The notes under the pieces: generated by a model
The model's input: only the letters and a program-made list of their open reading frames with translations
The model's database searches: none
Told to the model about the DNA's origin: nothing
Source of the DNA: Sphingobacterium multivorum
Lineage (GTDB): Bacteria > Bacteroidota > Bacteroidia > Sphingobacteriales > Sphingobacteriaceae
Direction: 5' to 3'
Assembly: GCF_039511225.1 (NCBI RefSeq)
Contig: NZ_CP154261.1
Location: 4,650,001 to 4,714,000 of the forward strand
Length of the DNA stretch: 64,000 nt
Position numbers and translations under genes: made by a program
Part shown: positions 28,488 to 36,811 of the stretch, piece by piece
How positions within the stretch are numbered: the first letter of the stretch is position 1
Layout of the letters: each line of letters opens with the position of its first letter

Positions 28488-29816
28488 CTATATATATCTA
28501 TTGACCAAATTTTCTAAATACTCCTGCTTACCACTAATCGTTTTGGGCTCTCCCAATTCTACCGCTAAATCCCTTAAGTTCTCCAACGTTAAGGTCCGCT
28601 CTTCGAATGATGCGCCATGGCCTTTATCAAAAGAAGCATAGCGATCCGCCCGTATTTTTTTATAATCCGAATCTTCGAGAATATGCGCTGCGGTAAGAAG
28701 TGCGCGTGCAAAAATATCCATACCACCGATATGTGCATAAAACAAATCTTCGGGATCTGTCGAATTCCGACGGATTTTGGCATCAAAATTCACACCTCCA
28801 CCTTGGAATCCACCACCTTCTAAAATAATCAACATGGCTTCGGTCAATTCATTGATATCATTCGGAAATTGATCCGTATCCCATCCATTTTGATAATCAC
28901 CGCGGTTGGCATCAATCGAACCCAATTTACCTGCATCTACAGCGACCTGTAACTCGTGTTGAAAAGTATGTCCGGCCAAAGTAGCATGATTTACCTCTAA
29001 ATTTAATTTAAAGTCATCCAAAAGATTGTACTGACGTAGAAAGCCCAGCACGGTAGCCGCGTCATAGTCATATTGATGTTTTGTAGGCTCACATGGTTTA
29101 GGCTCAATAAAGAAAGTTCCTTTAAAACCATTTTTACGGGCATAATCCTTCGCCATATGTAAAAACTGTGCAAGATGTTCCTGCTCACGCTTCATGTTGG
29201 TGTTTAAAAGGCTCATATACCCTTCTCTTCCACCCCAGAACACATAGTTTTCACCACCGAGTGCGATCGTTGCGTCCAATGCTGCCTTTACCTGAGCACC
29301 ACCGTGTGCAAGGACATGAAAATCCGGATTCGTTGCGGCACCATTCATATAGCGTTTATGGCTAAAAAGATTGGCTGTACCCCAAAGCAATTTTATTCCG
29401 CTTTCCTGTTGTTTTTCCTTCGCATAATCAACAATCGTGGAAAGGCGTTTTTCATTTTCAACAACATTATCCGAATAGTCAACCAAATCGACATCATGGA
29501 AGCAGTAATAGGGAATGTTTATTTTACTGATAAATTCGAATGCTGCATCCATTTTATCTTTTGCCCTAGTGATCACATCACTGCTTTCATCCCACGGAAA
29601 TTGATGTGTGGGTCCGCCAAATGGATCCGAACCGTTACCATTGAACGAATGCCAATACGAACAGGCGAACTTAAAATACTCTTCCATGGTCTTGCCAGCA
29701 ACAAGCTGTTTTGGATTGTAATAACGGAAAGCCAATGGATTTGTACTGTCTTTTCCTTCGAATTGAATTTGACCAATGCCTTTGAAAAATTCCTTTTTCC
29801 CTTTGATAATATTCAT
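28488..29816 (-). CDS. xylA: Xylose isomerase
   Basis: The 442-residue cytoplasmic enzyme converts D-xylose to D-xylulose. The catalytic His-Asp pair is in YYCFHDVDLVD (about residue 101), with metal-site segments FIEPKPCEPTKHQYD, LEVNHATLAGHTFQHEL and GSIDANRGDYQNGWDTDQFP. The length is that of the longer class II enzymes. It lies one base downstream of xylB and 51 bases upstream of the symporter, within one operon. Confidence 0.98.
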   Translation of the reverse strand: MNIIKGKKEFFKGIGQIQFEGKDSTNPLAFRYYNPKQLVAGKTMEEYFKFACSYWHSFNGNGSDPFGGPTHQFPWDESSDVITRAKDKMDAAFEFISKINIPYYCFHDVDLVDYSDNVVENEKRLSTIVDYAKEKQQESGIKLLWGTANLFSHKRYMNGAATNPDFHVLAHGGAQVKAALDATIALGGENYVFWGGREGYMSLLNTNMKREQEHLAQFLHMAKDYARKNGFKGTFFIEPKPCEPTKHQYDYDAATVLGFLRQYNLLDDFKLNLEVNHATLAGHTFQHELQVAVDAGKLGSIDANRGDYQNGWDTDQFPNDINELTEAMLIILEGGGFQGGGVNFDAKIRRNSTDPEDLFYAHIGGMDIFARALLTAAHILEDSDYKKIRADRYASFDKGHGASFEERTLTLENLRDLAVELGEPKTISGKQEYLENLVNRYI

Positions 29817-29817
29817 C

Positions 29818-31302
29818 TTATTTTTTATTTATTTGTTTGTTTAATACTTCCTTCCATTGCTGATAATGCTCCTCATATTGCGCTACAAATTGCGGTTCGA
29901 CAGTATACACAGGCTTCAACGAACGAAATGCTTCTGTAAAGTCTGCATAATAGCCACTCCCTATACCGGCTCCAAGAGCGGCTCCAATACTCCCGTCGTG
30001 ATTGAAGATCTCCACAGGAACGTTTGTTGCCCCCACAAATGACTCCCTAAAAACGGAGCTCAAGAATAAATTTGCATACCCCGCACGAATCATATTTGGA
30101 TACAAATTGTTTTCACGCATGATATCCAGGCCATAGCGGAAGGCATAGGCAATCCCTTCCTGTATAGCGCGTAAAATATCGCTTGTCTCATGTCTGTTCA
30201 AATCTATCGCTGTAATTGATGCCCCCACTGTTTGGTTATTGAGCATGCGTTCGGCGCCATTGCCGAATGGGACAACCTGCAATCCTTTGCTACCAATAGG
30301 TGATGCTCCGGCCAGCGCATTAATCTGTTCATAGGATAAATCACGCCCCAGTAACCTTCTGCCCCAACTATTCATAATACCGGTCCCATTGATACAGAGC
30401 AAAACCCCTGTACGGATATCATCCTCGCGATAATTGACGTGTGCAAATGTATTGACGCGCGATTCACGGTCTGCAATCAACTGGTCGCTCACCCCATAGA
30501 TAACCCCTGAAGTACCCGCGGTCGCGGCAACTTCGCCAGGTTGAAGGACATTGAGGGAAAGTGCATTGTTGGGCTGATCACCAGCTTTATAATTGATAGT
30601 CACCGTGCCGGAGAGGCCAAGCTCCTCGGCAACAGCTGTTTTAATCTGTCCATGCGTCGAAAACACCGGTAAGATCTCAGGAATAAGATGATCCTCAAAG
30701 CCATAATAATCCATGATGGTATCCGACAGCTTATTGTTTTTGAAATCCCAAAATATTCCCTCAGACAAGGCTGATATGGAAGTTGTTACCTGTCCCGAGA
30801 GTTTCATGGCGATAAAATCGCCCGGCAGCATGATCTTATCTATTTTTTCATAGATCGCCGGTTCATTAGCCTTCACCCAAGCCAGCTTAGACGCCGTAAA
30901 ATTCCCCGGAGAATTCAAGTGATGGCTCAGATTAAAAGATCTTCCGATTTCATCGAAAGCAGCATTCCCTATTTCTACAGCCCTGCTATCGCACCAGATA
31001 ATTGCATTTCGCAACACGTTCTGATCTTTATCGACGATAACTAAGCCGTGCATCTGATAGGCAATACCAATGGCGGAAATCGCTTTGGGATCGTATAACC
31101 CTAACGCATTTGCCTTCAATAAAGCCTGTTTAAAGTAGTCCCACCAATCGAGCGGGTTTTGTTCAGCCCAATTGGGCTCCACCGTTATAATGGGAGCTTC
31201 TACGTCCGGATATTGCACCGAGCAAACCTTGCGTTGCGATGATGCCTCAACAATCGAAACCTTTACGGAAGAAGTACCTACGTCTATACCTAATAAATAC
31301 AT
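29818..31302 (-). CDS. xylB: Xylulokinase
   Basis: The 494-residue FGGY-family kinase phosphorylates D-xylulose to xylulose 5-phosphate for the pentose phosphate pathway. It starts with the phosphate-binding LGIDVGTSSVKVSIVE. AIGIAYQMHGLVIVD and WCDSRAVE follow, then the second ATPase motif ATAGTSGVIYGVSD and a C-terminal IRAGYANLFLSSVFRE region. It is the first gene of the xylose operon, divergent from the LacI-type regulator. Confidence 0.96.
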   Translation of the reverse strand: MYLLGIDVGTSSVKVSIVEASSQRKVCSVQYPDVEAPIITVEPNWAEQNPLDWWDYFKQALLKANALGLYDPKAISAIGIAYQMHGLVIVDKDQNVLRNAIIWCDSRAVEIGNAAFDEIGRSFNLSHHLNSPGNFTASKLAWVKANEPAIYEKIDKIMLPGDFIAMKLSGQVTTSISALSEGIFWDFKNNKLSDTIMDYYGFEDHLIPEILPVFSTHGQIKTAVAEELGLSGTVTINYKAGDQPNNALSLNVLQPGEVAATAGTSGVIYGVSDQLIADRESRVNTFAHVNYREDDIRTGVLLCINGTGIMNSWGRRLLGRDLSYEQINALAGASPIGSKGLQVVPFGNGAERMLNNQTVGASITAIDLNRHETSDILRAIQEGIAYAFRYGLDIMRENNLYPNMIRAGYANLFLSSVFRESFVGATNVPVEIFNHDGSIGAALGAGIGSGYYADFTEAFRSLKPVYTVEPQFVAQYEEHYQQWKEVLNKQINKK

Positions 31303-31351
31303 GGTAATTAATTGAAACTGGTTATTTTAAAACAAAGGCGGAAACAAACAT

Positions 31352-31365
31352 TGCAACCGGTTGCA
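31352..31365. promoter_or_regulatory. LacI-family operator between xylB and its regulator
   Basis: TGCAACCGGTTGCA is a perfect 14-bp palindrome with the central CG characteristic of LacI/GalR operators. It lies about 50 bases upstream of xylB and 60 bases upstream of the regulator gene, so one bound dimer could control both directions. On the minus strand a 7-of-8 match to the -7 box (AATGTTTG, 31344-31351) directly abuts the palindrome. Confidence 0.8.
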
Positions 31366-31425
31366 TAAAAGTAGGATATGTTTCTGAATTATCAAAATAT
31401 TAAATAAAATTATTTACTTTGGAGC

Positions 31426-32448
31426 GTGAATAAAAAAACGACAATTTACGATATTGCCCGTGCGCTTGGAGTGACAGTCTCTACGGTATCGCGCGCATTG
31501 AACAATGTGCCTACGATCAGCGAGGCGACACGCAAGCTTGTGCTTGACAAAGCAAAGGAATTAAATTATAGTGTCAATAAGCTAGCTTCCTCCCTTTCCT
31601 CGGGCAAGTCCAATACAATTGGAGTCATCGTACCGACCATGCAAATTCATTTTTTTGCAGAGGCGGTACATAGTATTGAAAAAGAGTTAAAAAAACACAA
31701 TTATAGTCTATTGCTTTATCAATCGAATGAATCTTTTGAGGATGAAGTTAATGGCGTGAAGACTTTACTGGAAGCCCAGGTGGATGGCATTATTGCTTCG
31801 TTGTCGCTGGAAACGCAGGAAACCCAGCATTTTCAGGAAGTGATCAATCAGCGCAAATGTCTGGTTATTTTTGACCGTACGCATAAAAATATTCCTGCTC
31901 CCGTGGTCAAACTTGATGATTTTAAAGCAGGCTACCTCGCAACACAGCATTTACTTGAACAGGGCTACAAAAATATTGCCTTTATCACAACGGATAAAGA
32001 AATAGCGATTTTTCAGGATCGCTTCCATGGTTTCGAAGCCGCCCTAAAAGACGCGAAGATTCCCCTGCAGGAAGACTTTATCATTCGCGGCGACTTATCC
32101 ATTGAAGCCGGCATAAAAGGTACCGAACAGATTCTGAAATCTGCAATCCAACCGGACGCCTTTATTGGTGGCGATGACTTTACAGCTGTCGGGATAATAC
32201 AAGCATTAAAAACTGCAAATATTGCTATTCCAACAACTGGTGTGATCGGTTTTGCAAACCAGACCTTTTCTTCCTTTATCACCCCCACACTGTCAAGTAT
32301 CGACCAGCAGGCCAACAAAATGGGCGAAGAATGTGCCAAGCTCTTTCTGAAAATGGTCAAACAAAAAAGTCCATACGAAGCAATCGAACAGATTGTTCTT
32401 GACCCTATATTGATAAAAAGAAAATCTACCAATAGAATAGACAAATAA
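31426..32448 (+). CDS. LacI-family transcriptional regulator, probable xylose repressor
   Basis: The 340-residue protein has an N-terminal LacI helix-turn-helix (TIYDIARALGVTVSTVSRALNN) with a hinge helix ending LNYSVNKLASSLSSG. A periplasmic-binding-like effector domain follows from NTIGVIVPTMQIHFFAE. Translation starts at GTG, preceded by GGAGC at a good distance. It is divergent from xylBA and has a perfect LacI-type palindrome in the gap, so it most likely represses or activates the xylose operon. It also leads a run of three further rightward genes. Confidence 0.93.
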   Translation: MNKKTTIYDIARALGVTVSTVSRALNNVPTISEATRKLVLDKAKELNYSVNKLASSLSSGKSNTIGVIVPTMQIHFFAEAVHSIEKELKKHNYSLLLYQSNESFEDEVNGVKTLLEAQVDGIIASLSLETQETQHFQEVINQRKCLVIFDRTHKNIPAPVVKLDDFKAGYLATQHLLEQGYKNIAFITTDKEIAIFQDRFHGFEAALKDAKIPLQEDFIIRGDLSIEAGIKGTEQILKSAIQPDAFIGGDDFTAVGIIQALKTANIAIPTTGVIGFANQTFSSFITPTLSSIDQQANKMGEECAKLFLKMVKQKSPYEAIEQIVLDPILIKRKSTNRIDK

Positions 32449-32475
32449 TCAGTACCTTTGCCTAAATTTATTTAA

Positions 32476-33033
32476 ATGCAAGCCCGGCAGAAATTTAGGA
32501 TAATAAGCATCTGTTTATTATTTGTCATTCAGGCCCTTTTTTTAGTGGCCATCTTTGTAGAAAACACACATTCTTATATTGTATTGGCTTTTATCGGCCT
32601 ACTGTCCTTACTGATCTTATACAGTTACCTCAAGTCGCCCATTCATCATCACAGGCATGAATATGAATCGATTAAAATTGCTATTTGGGTACCTATAGGA
32701 GCGATTGCATCCTACTATTTCAATGAGATCTTCGGTTTGGGTCCTGTATTGGGCGCTGCGCTGACAGGCACCATCGCCTCGTTTATTCCCAACATCAACA
32801 AAAATTCAAGCTATCTACCCCACCTTCCGGCAGCAATTTATTGCGGCGCATTTGTAGGGATGTCCAATGCGCAGGTGGCGCATGGGTTCTCTTTCATTTT
32901 AGCAGCCAGTATTTTTACAGCGATCTTTCTGATCGTATCGAAAAGTTTATTAAATGGTGTCGGCGGTAAACTAGGAACATTGGCCTTCCTGGGTGTTTCA
33001 CTGACTTACCTCCTGTTATACATTTTTAAGTAA
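32476..33033 (+). CDS. Multi-spanning membrane protein of unknown function, tandem paralogue A
   Basis: The 185-residue protein has about seven hydrophobic segments. The first two (about 9-30 and 33-50) are followed by a His-rich linker IHHHRHEYESIK. The last five, from IAIWVPIGAIASYYFNEIFG, align visibly with the next gene product: LPAAIYCGAFVGMSNAQ against IPPIFIGASFIGMVSKSQ, and NGVGGKLGTLAF against TGYGGALGTSAC. No family is recognised. It starts 27 bases after the regulator and is followed by its paralogue with a 1-base gap, so the two are probably co-translated as partners. Confidence 0.8.
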   Translation: MQARQKFRIISICLLFVIQALFLVAIFVENTHSYIVLAFIGLLSLLILYSYLKSPIHHHRHEYESIKIAIWVPIGAIASYYFNEIFGLGPVLGAALTGTIASFIPNINKNSSYLPHLPAAIYCGAFVGMSNAQVAHGFSFILAASIFTAIFLIVSKSLLNGVGGKLGTLAFLGVSLTYLLLYIFK

Positions 33034-33034
33034 T

Positions 33035-33508
33035 ATGGAAACATTCATTTTATACCTCGTTGGAGTTATAGGGAGCACAGCGACCTACTATGTCAATACC
33101 AAATTTCACCAAGGAGCAGTGCGTTCATCAGCATTGCTGACATTATTTGTCGCAGGTTTTCTTCATTTCTTCCCACAAAGTGTTTCGCCCTATCTTGCAC
33201 AATATATTCCGCCGATTTTTATCGGTGCATCATTTATAGGTATGGTATCAAAAAGTCAGTTATCAACTTATTTTGGTTTAGCCCTTGCCGGCATTATCTT
33301 TACAACGATTCTGCTTAATACAAGTAAATTTTTCACCGGCTACGGTGGAGCACTTGGAACTTCGGCCTGCATCGCACTGTTGGTCGTATTGAGTATCCCT
33401 TATTTTAAATCACCACGGAAAATGACCGTTGGATTTCTCCAGCTCCGCAAAACAATCTTAAAAAAACAGGGGAAAGTTTCAAAAAGACGAGTAGATTTGT
33501 TTAAATAA
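33035..33508 (+). CDS. Multi-spanning membrane protein of unknown function, tandem paralogue B
   Basis: The 157-residue protein has about five hydrophobic segments that correspond one-to-one with the last five of the preceding protein. It lacks the two N-terminal helices and the His linker and instead carries a basic cytoplasmic-looking tail (KSPRKMTVGFLQLRKTILKKQGKVSKRR). The shared motif is G-x-GG-x-LGT at the start of the last helix. No family is recognised. Adjacent small paralogous membrane proteins often form heterodimers; that is inference here. Confidence 0.8.
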   Translation: METFILYLVGVIGSTATYYVNTKFHQGAVRSSALLTLFVAGFLHFFPQSVSPYLAQYIPPIFIGASFIGMVSKSQLSTYFGLALAGIIFTTILLNTSKFFTGYGGALGTSACIALLVVLSIPYFKSPRKMTVGFLQLRKTILKKQGKVSKRRVDLFK

Positions 33509-33521
33509 AAAGCATAACCAC

Positions 33522-34544
33522 ATGAAACCTTTATTTCTTGCCCTTATTATCCAAACCTTTCTCCTGAGCCATTTGAGTGCTCAACAAGCAAAAATTAACA
33601 TCGTAAATCAAGAACGAAATAGCAGCTACAGAGGTTTAAGTGTAGTTGATGATACAACTCTATGGGTAAGCGGAAGCAATGGAACAGTTGGGCTCAGCAC
33701 CGATGCTGGAAAAAACTGGCAGTGGGTCAATCCAATTGGCTACGAAAAAACAGATTTTAGGGATATCGAAGCATTTGATGAGCATGAAGCCTTAATTATA
33801 TCGGCCGGTTCCCCTGCCATTATCTTAAGCACACAGGATGGTGGTCGAAGCTGGAAAGAAGTATTCAATGACAAGCGGCCCGAAATATTTTATGACGGTT
33901 TTGCTTTTACATCAAAAGGGGTCGGCATTGCCTTTGGCGACGCCATTCAGGGAAAAATGCCGCTATTGAAAAGCACCGATTTCGGAAGGTCCTGGAAAGA
34001 TATATCCGCGAATATGCACTTTACCATTACCGATGGCGAGGCCGGTTTTGCAGCCAGTGGAACATCAATATATTGCGATAACACCGGAACATATTGGATT
34101 GCCACAGGTGGGACAGTTTCCAATATCTACAGCAGCAAGGATCAGGGTAACACATGGCAACGTTACAGCTGCCCCATCATTCAGGGCACCAATAGTACCG
34201 GCCCTTTTTCTGTCGCATTTAACACATCAAAAACGGGTATTGTCGTCGGTGGCGATTACAAAGCGGATAAAAACAAAGACAAAAATAGCCTGCTAACCAA
34301 CGATGGCGGCAAAACATGGTTTGCACCACAGAGAGCACCCGCTGGCTTTAAGTCGGCCATTATTTATCTTTCCAAAAAACAGCTGATCTGCACGGGCACT
34401 TCGGGCACAGACCTATCGAATGACGGCGGAAAAAACTGGACGCCTATCGGAAAGGAAAGTTTCAATGCCGTCCAAAAGGCAAAAAAAGGTCGCGCGATAT
34501 TTTTAGTGGGCGATAAAGGAAAAATAGGGAATTTAGCATTATAA
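33522..34544 (+). CDS. Secreted Ycf48/BNR-repeat beta-propeller protein
   Basis: The 340-residue protein has a signal peptide (to HLSAQ, ~21) and repeated blades of the type STDAGKNWQWVNP, TQDGGRSWKEVF, STDFGRSWKDIS, SKDQGNTWQRYS, TNDGGKTWFAP and SNDGGKNWTPIG. These Asp-box/BNR-like blades are found in Ycf48-type assembly factors and in oxidoreductase-annotated proteins of Bacteroidota. No catalytic residues are recognised. It lies 13 bases downstream of the tandem membrane pair and may share their transcript. The gene's last codons form one arm of its terminator. Confidence 0.87.
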   Translation: MKPLFLALIIQTFLLSHLSAQQAKINIVNQERNSSYRGLSVVDDTTLWVSGSNGTVGLSTDAGKNWQWVNPIGYEKTDFRDIEAFDEHEALIISAGSPAIILSTQDGGRSWKEVFNDKRPEIFYDGFAFTSKGVGIAFGDAIQGKMPLLKSTDFGRSWKDISANMHFTITDGEAGFAASGTSIYCDNTGTYWIATGGTVSNIYSSKDQGNTWQRYSCPIIQGTNSTGPFSVAFNTSKTGIVVGGDYKADKNKDKNSLLTNDGGKTWFAPQRAPAGFKSAIIYLSKKQLICTGTSGTDLSNDGGKNWTPIGKESFNAVQKAKKGRAIFLVGDKGKIGNLAL

Positions 34545-34562
34545 GCTAAATTCCCTATTTCC
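34521..34562. terminator. Terminator overlapping the end of the beta-propeller gene
   Basis: A perfect 16-bp stem (34522-34537 with 34545-34560) has its left arm inside the last codons of the gene and its loop containing the stop codon. A-rich and T-rich flanks make it usable in both directions. Confidence 0.82.
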
Positions 34563-34644
34563 TGCAACACTACACACTATTTTTTGCAGCACTGTGCCGC
34601 TGGGTTTTGTCGTCCAAAACCGAGATTTACGCACCTATAAATAA

Positions 34645-36720
34645 CTACTTACGCGACAATCGCGATTCTTCCAAGTCCAGCGAATACTCGATCTCTTTAA
34701 TGACATCGCTGTCATAAGCCTTACTTTCTTTGATCTTGTACAGACCGTCACGACGTAGCGCCAAAAGTTCCAGCATAATTTTATTATACAAGCCTCTAAC
34801 TGCCGAAAGCTGTGCCCGCGTATTCTCTTCTTTCGCTCGTTCGGATGCATTTACGCTCCGGATAATCTGCTCTTTGACGCGAGCGATGGTCTCATGTTCC
34901 AGCATTTCTTTTGCATAATGTTTATCCAGATATGCAATAGATTCTTTGCCAAGCCGTACACGGATCTCATCAATTTGCTCTTCCATTGAAGCTTGCTCGT
35001 CGACTTCCTCAATTTTTATCAATTTAATCAACAAAGGCAATGTAAGCCCCTGAAAAACGAGTGTTACCAAAATAACCACAAACGTAATGAACAAAATCAG
35101 ATTTCGGTGCGGGAAGGCCGTTCCATCGTATAAAGTCAATGGAATCGCTAATGCTGACGCCAAAGAAACCACGCCTCTCATCCCGGCCCAGCCAACGACC
35201 AGGGGCAGTTTCCACCCCGGACTCTTTTCCTTGATGCGAACCCGTTTGAATAATATTCTGGGAACAAAAGCCGAAAGATAAACGGCGATTAAGCGCAAAA
35301 CAATAACAATTACACAGATCGCCAAGGCATAATCAATAGCTTCCTCCATGGAGTATTCGCCCAATCCATTGATGATCACCGGAAGTTCAAGTCCAATTAA
35401 AATAAAGACAAATCCATTTAATAGAAAGCCAACTGTCGCCCAAACCTCCTTCGTCTGGATGCGTGTATGGTAGTTGAGGTAATCGCCTGCCCGGAAGGAA
35501 AGAAACAATCCGCCACTAACCACCGCCAAAACCCCCGACCACTCAAAATGCTCTGCAACAATATACATTAAATAAGGCGCGATGAGGGTAATGGGTGTTG
35601 AAATACTGGACGATTTCGCGACATAACGTAAGAAGATATAGAGGATGTGACCGATGACCAAACCAACGACAACGCCCATGACCGATAACATCAGAAACTG
35701 TGTCGTCGCATTGCTCATTACGAACTGACCAGTAAGAATCGCGATGGATGCAAATCTAAAGACAGTCAATGAGGCCGCATCATTGACCAGGCTTTCTCCT
35801 TCCAATATTGCAATTCCCCGTTTAGGAATACTTACCCCCTTCAGGACAGAACTCGCGGCCACGGCATCTGGGGGAGAGATAATCCCACCCAGTAAAAAGC
35901 CCAGCGCTAAGGTAAACCCAGGAATAATACTGACCGAAAAGTAGGCAATGGCCAATGATGTGAAAAAGACTAAACCAAAGCCCATGATGAAAATAGACCG
36001 TCGCCACTTTAGAAAATTCCCCCAATTGGTATACCAGGCTGCTTCGAAAAGCAAAGGTGGCAAAAACACCATAAATACGATATCGGGATCAACACTAATA
36101 ACCGGCGCGCCCGGAATCAGCGAAATCACCAGTCCGCCAATAACCAGCAGAATGGGGTAAGAGATTTTTAAGCGTTGACTCAGCACAAATAACATGGCCA
36201 TAAAGAAAAACAGCACCATAACCAATAAGAGATTACTGTGAATTTTCTGACCTGCCTTTCCGCCTACGGCCGCTTTTACATCCGCATAGGGAGCCGACAT
36301 GGACATGCTATATTGACGAAGCTTCCATTCATTGTCCAGCTTACTTAATACCCCCACGCCACGAAAAGACTTGGTATTGATCTTAAAAGATTCATCAAAC
36401 CACGCTGTCGTACTATCTGCATTAAAGCTGATATGCCGCTTATCATAGGTGTAGGTCCAGGCATTTTTTGGATTGAAATATTGATCGGTGAACTTCTCGG
36501 CATGTGCTTTATCCCACCTTTCATCATGATCAGTACCCAAAATAACGCCATCTGAAGCAATAACATTCAAAAACGGGCCATACTTTACCTCGCCCGAGGT
36601 TTTGTGCCAACGATCTAACAGCTCATTGATTTCGTCCATAGGCTGCTGGGCATTTGTCGGAAAAACAAATAAGATTAAACTAAGAAAACAATACGTACCT
36701 AAAATGATCTTTCTAATCAT
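34645..36720 (-). CDS. CPA1 Na+/H+ antiporter with N-terminal SnoaL/NTF2-like domain
   Basis: The 691-residue protein starts with a signal peptide (to PTNAQQ, ~25). A SnoaL-like domain follows (about 27-145) with GVILGTDHDERWDK, FTDQYFNPKNAWTYTYDKRHISFNADSTTAWFDE and GVGVLSKLDNEWKLRQYSMS. After it comes a CPA1 antiporter from about residue 155 with LPPLLFEAAW, GIISPPDAVAASSVLKG and the ion-site GESLVNDAASLTVF, then a hydrophilic C-terminal tail of about 100 residues. The Asn-Asp pair suggests electroneutral Na+(K+)/H+ exchange. The exported NTF2-like domain would sit in the periplasm on the transporter; its role is unknown. The frame is continuous across the junction. Confidence 0.92.
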   Translation of the reverse strand: MIRKIILGTYCFLSLILFVFPTNAQQPMDEINELLDRWHKTSGEVKYGPFLNVIASDGVILGTDHDERWDKAHAEKFTDQYFNPKNAWTYTYDKRHISFNADSTTAWFDESFKINTKSFRGVGVLSKLDNEWKLRQYSMSMSAPYADVKAAVGGKAGQKIHSNLLLVMVLFFFMAMLFVLSQRLKISYPILLVIGGLVISLIPGAPVISVDPDIVFMVFLPPLLFEAAWYTNWGNFLKWRRSIFIMGFGLVFFTSLAIAYFSVSIIPGFTLALGFLLGGIISPPDAVAASSVLKGVSIPKRGIAILEGESLVNDAASLTVFRFASIAILTGQFVMSNATTQFLMLSVMGVVVGLVIGHILYIFLRYVAKSSSISTPITLIAPYLMYIVAEHFEWSGVLAVVSGGLFLSFRAGDYLNYHTRIQTKEVWATVGFLLNGFVFILIGLELPVIINGLGEYSMEEAIDYALAICVIVIVLRLIAVYLSAFVPRILFKRVRIKEKSPGWKLPLVVGWAGMRGVVSLASALAIPLTLYDGTAFPHRNLILFITFVVILVTLVFQGLTLPLLIKLIKIEEVDEQASMEEQIDEIRVRLGKESIAYLDKHYAKEMLEHETIARVKEQIIRSVNASERAKEENTRAQLSAVRGLYNKIMLELLALRRDGLYKIKESKAYDSDVIKEIEYSLDLEESRLSRK

Positions 36721-36776
36721 ACATTATAAAACTTCGTAATCGCTCAGACAATACGCTTTCGCTGCGATCAGTCTTA

Positions 36777-36811
36777 AAACAAAAAGCTGCGTATGCAGCT
36801 TTTTGTTTTTA
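36777..36811 (-). terminator. glmM terminator
   Basis: AAAAAGCTGC pairs with GCAGCTTTTT around a GTAT loop at 36781-36804 and is followed on the minus strand by U-rich sequence. It immediately follows the glmM stop codon. Confidence 0.8.

Noticed and set aside
29304..29939. 211-codon frame on the plus strand opposite xylA/xylB
   Set aside because: It is fully antisense to two well-supported enzymes and has no recognisable domain or plausible start context.
32013..32444. 143-codon minus-strand frame inside the LacI-type regulator
   Set aside because: Antisense shadow of a clear LacI-family gene.
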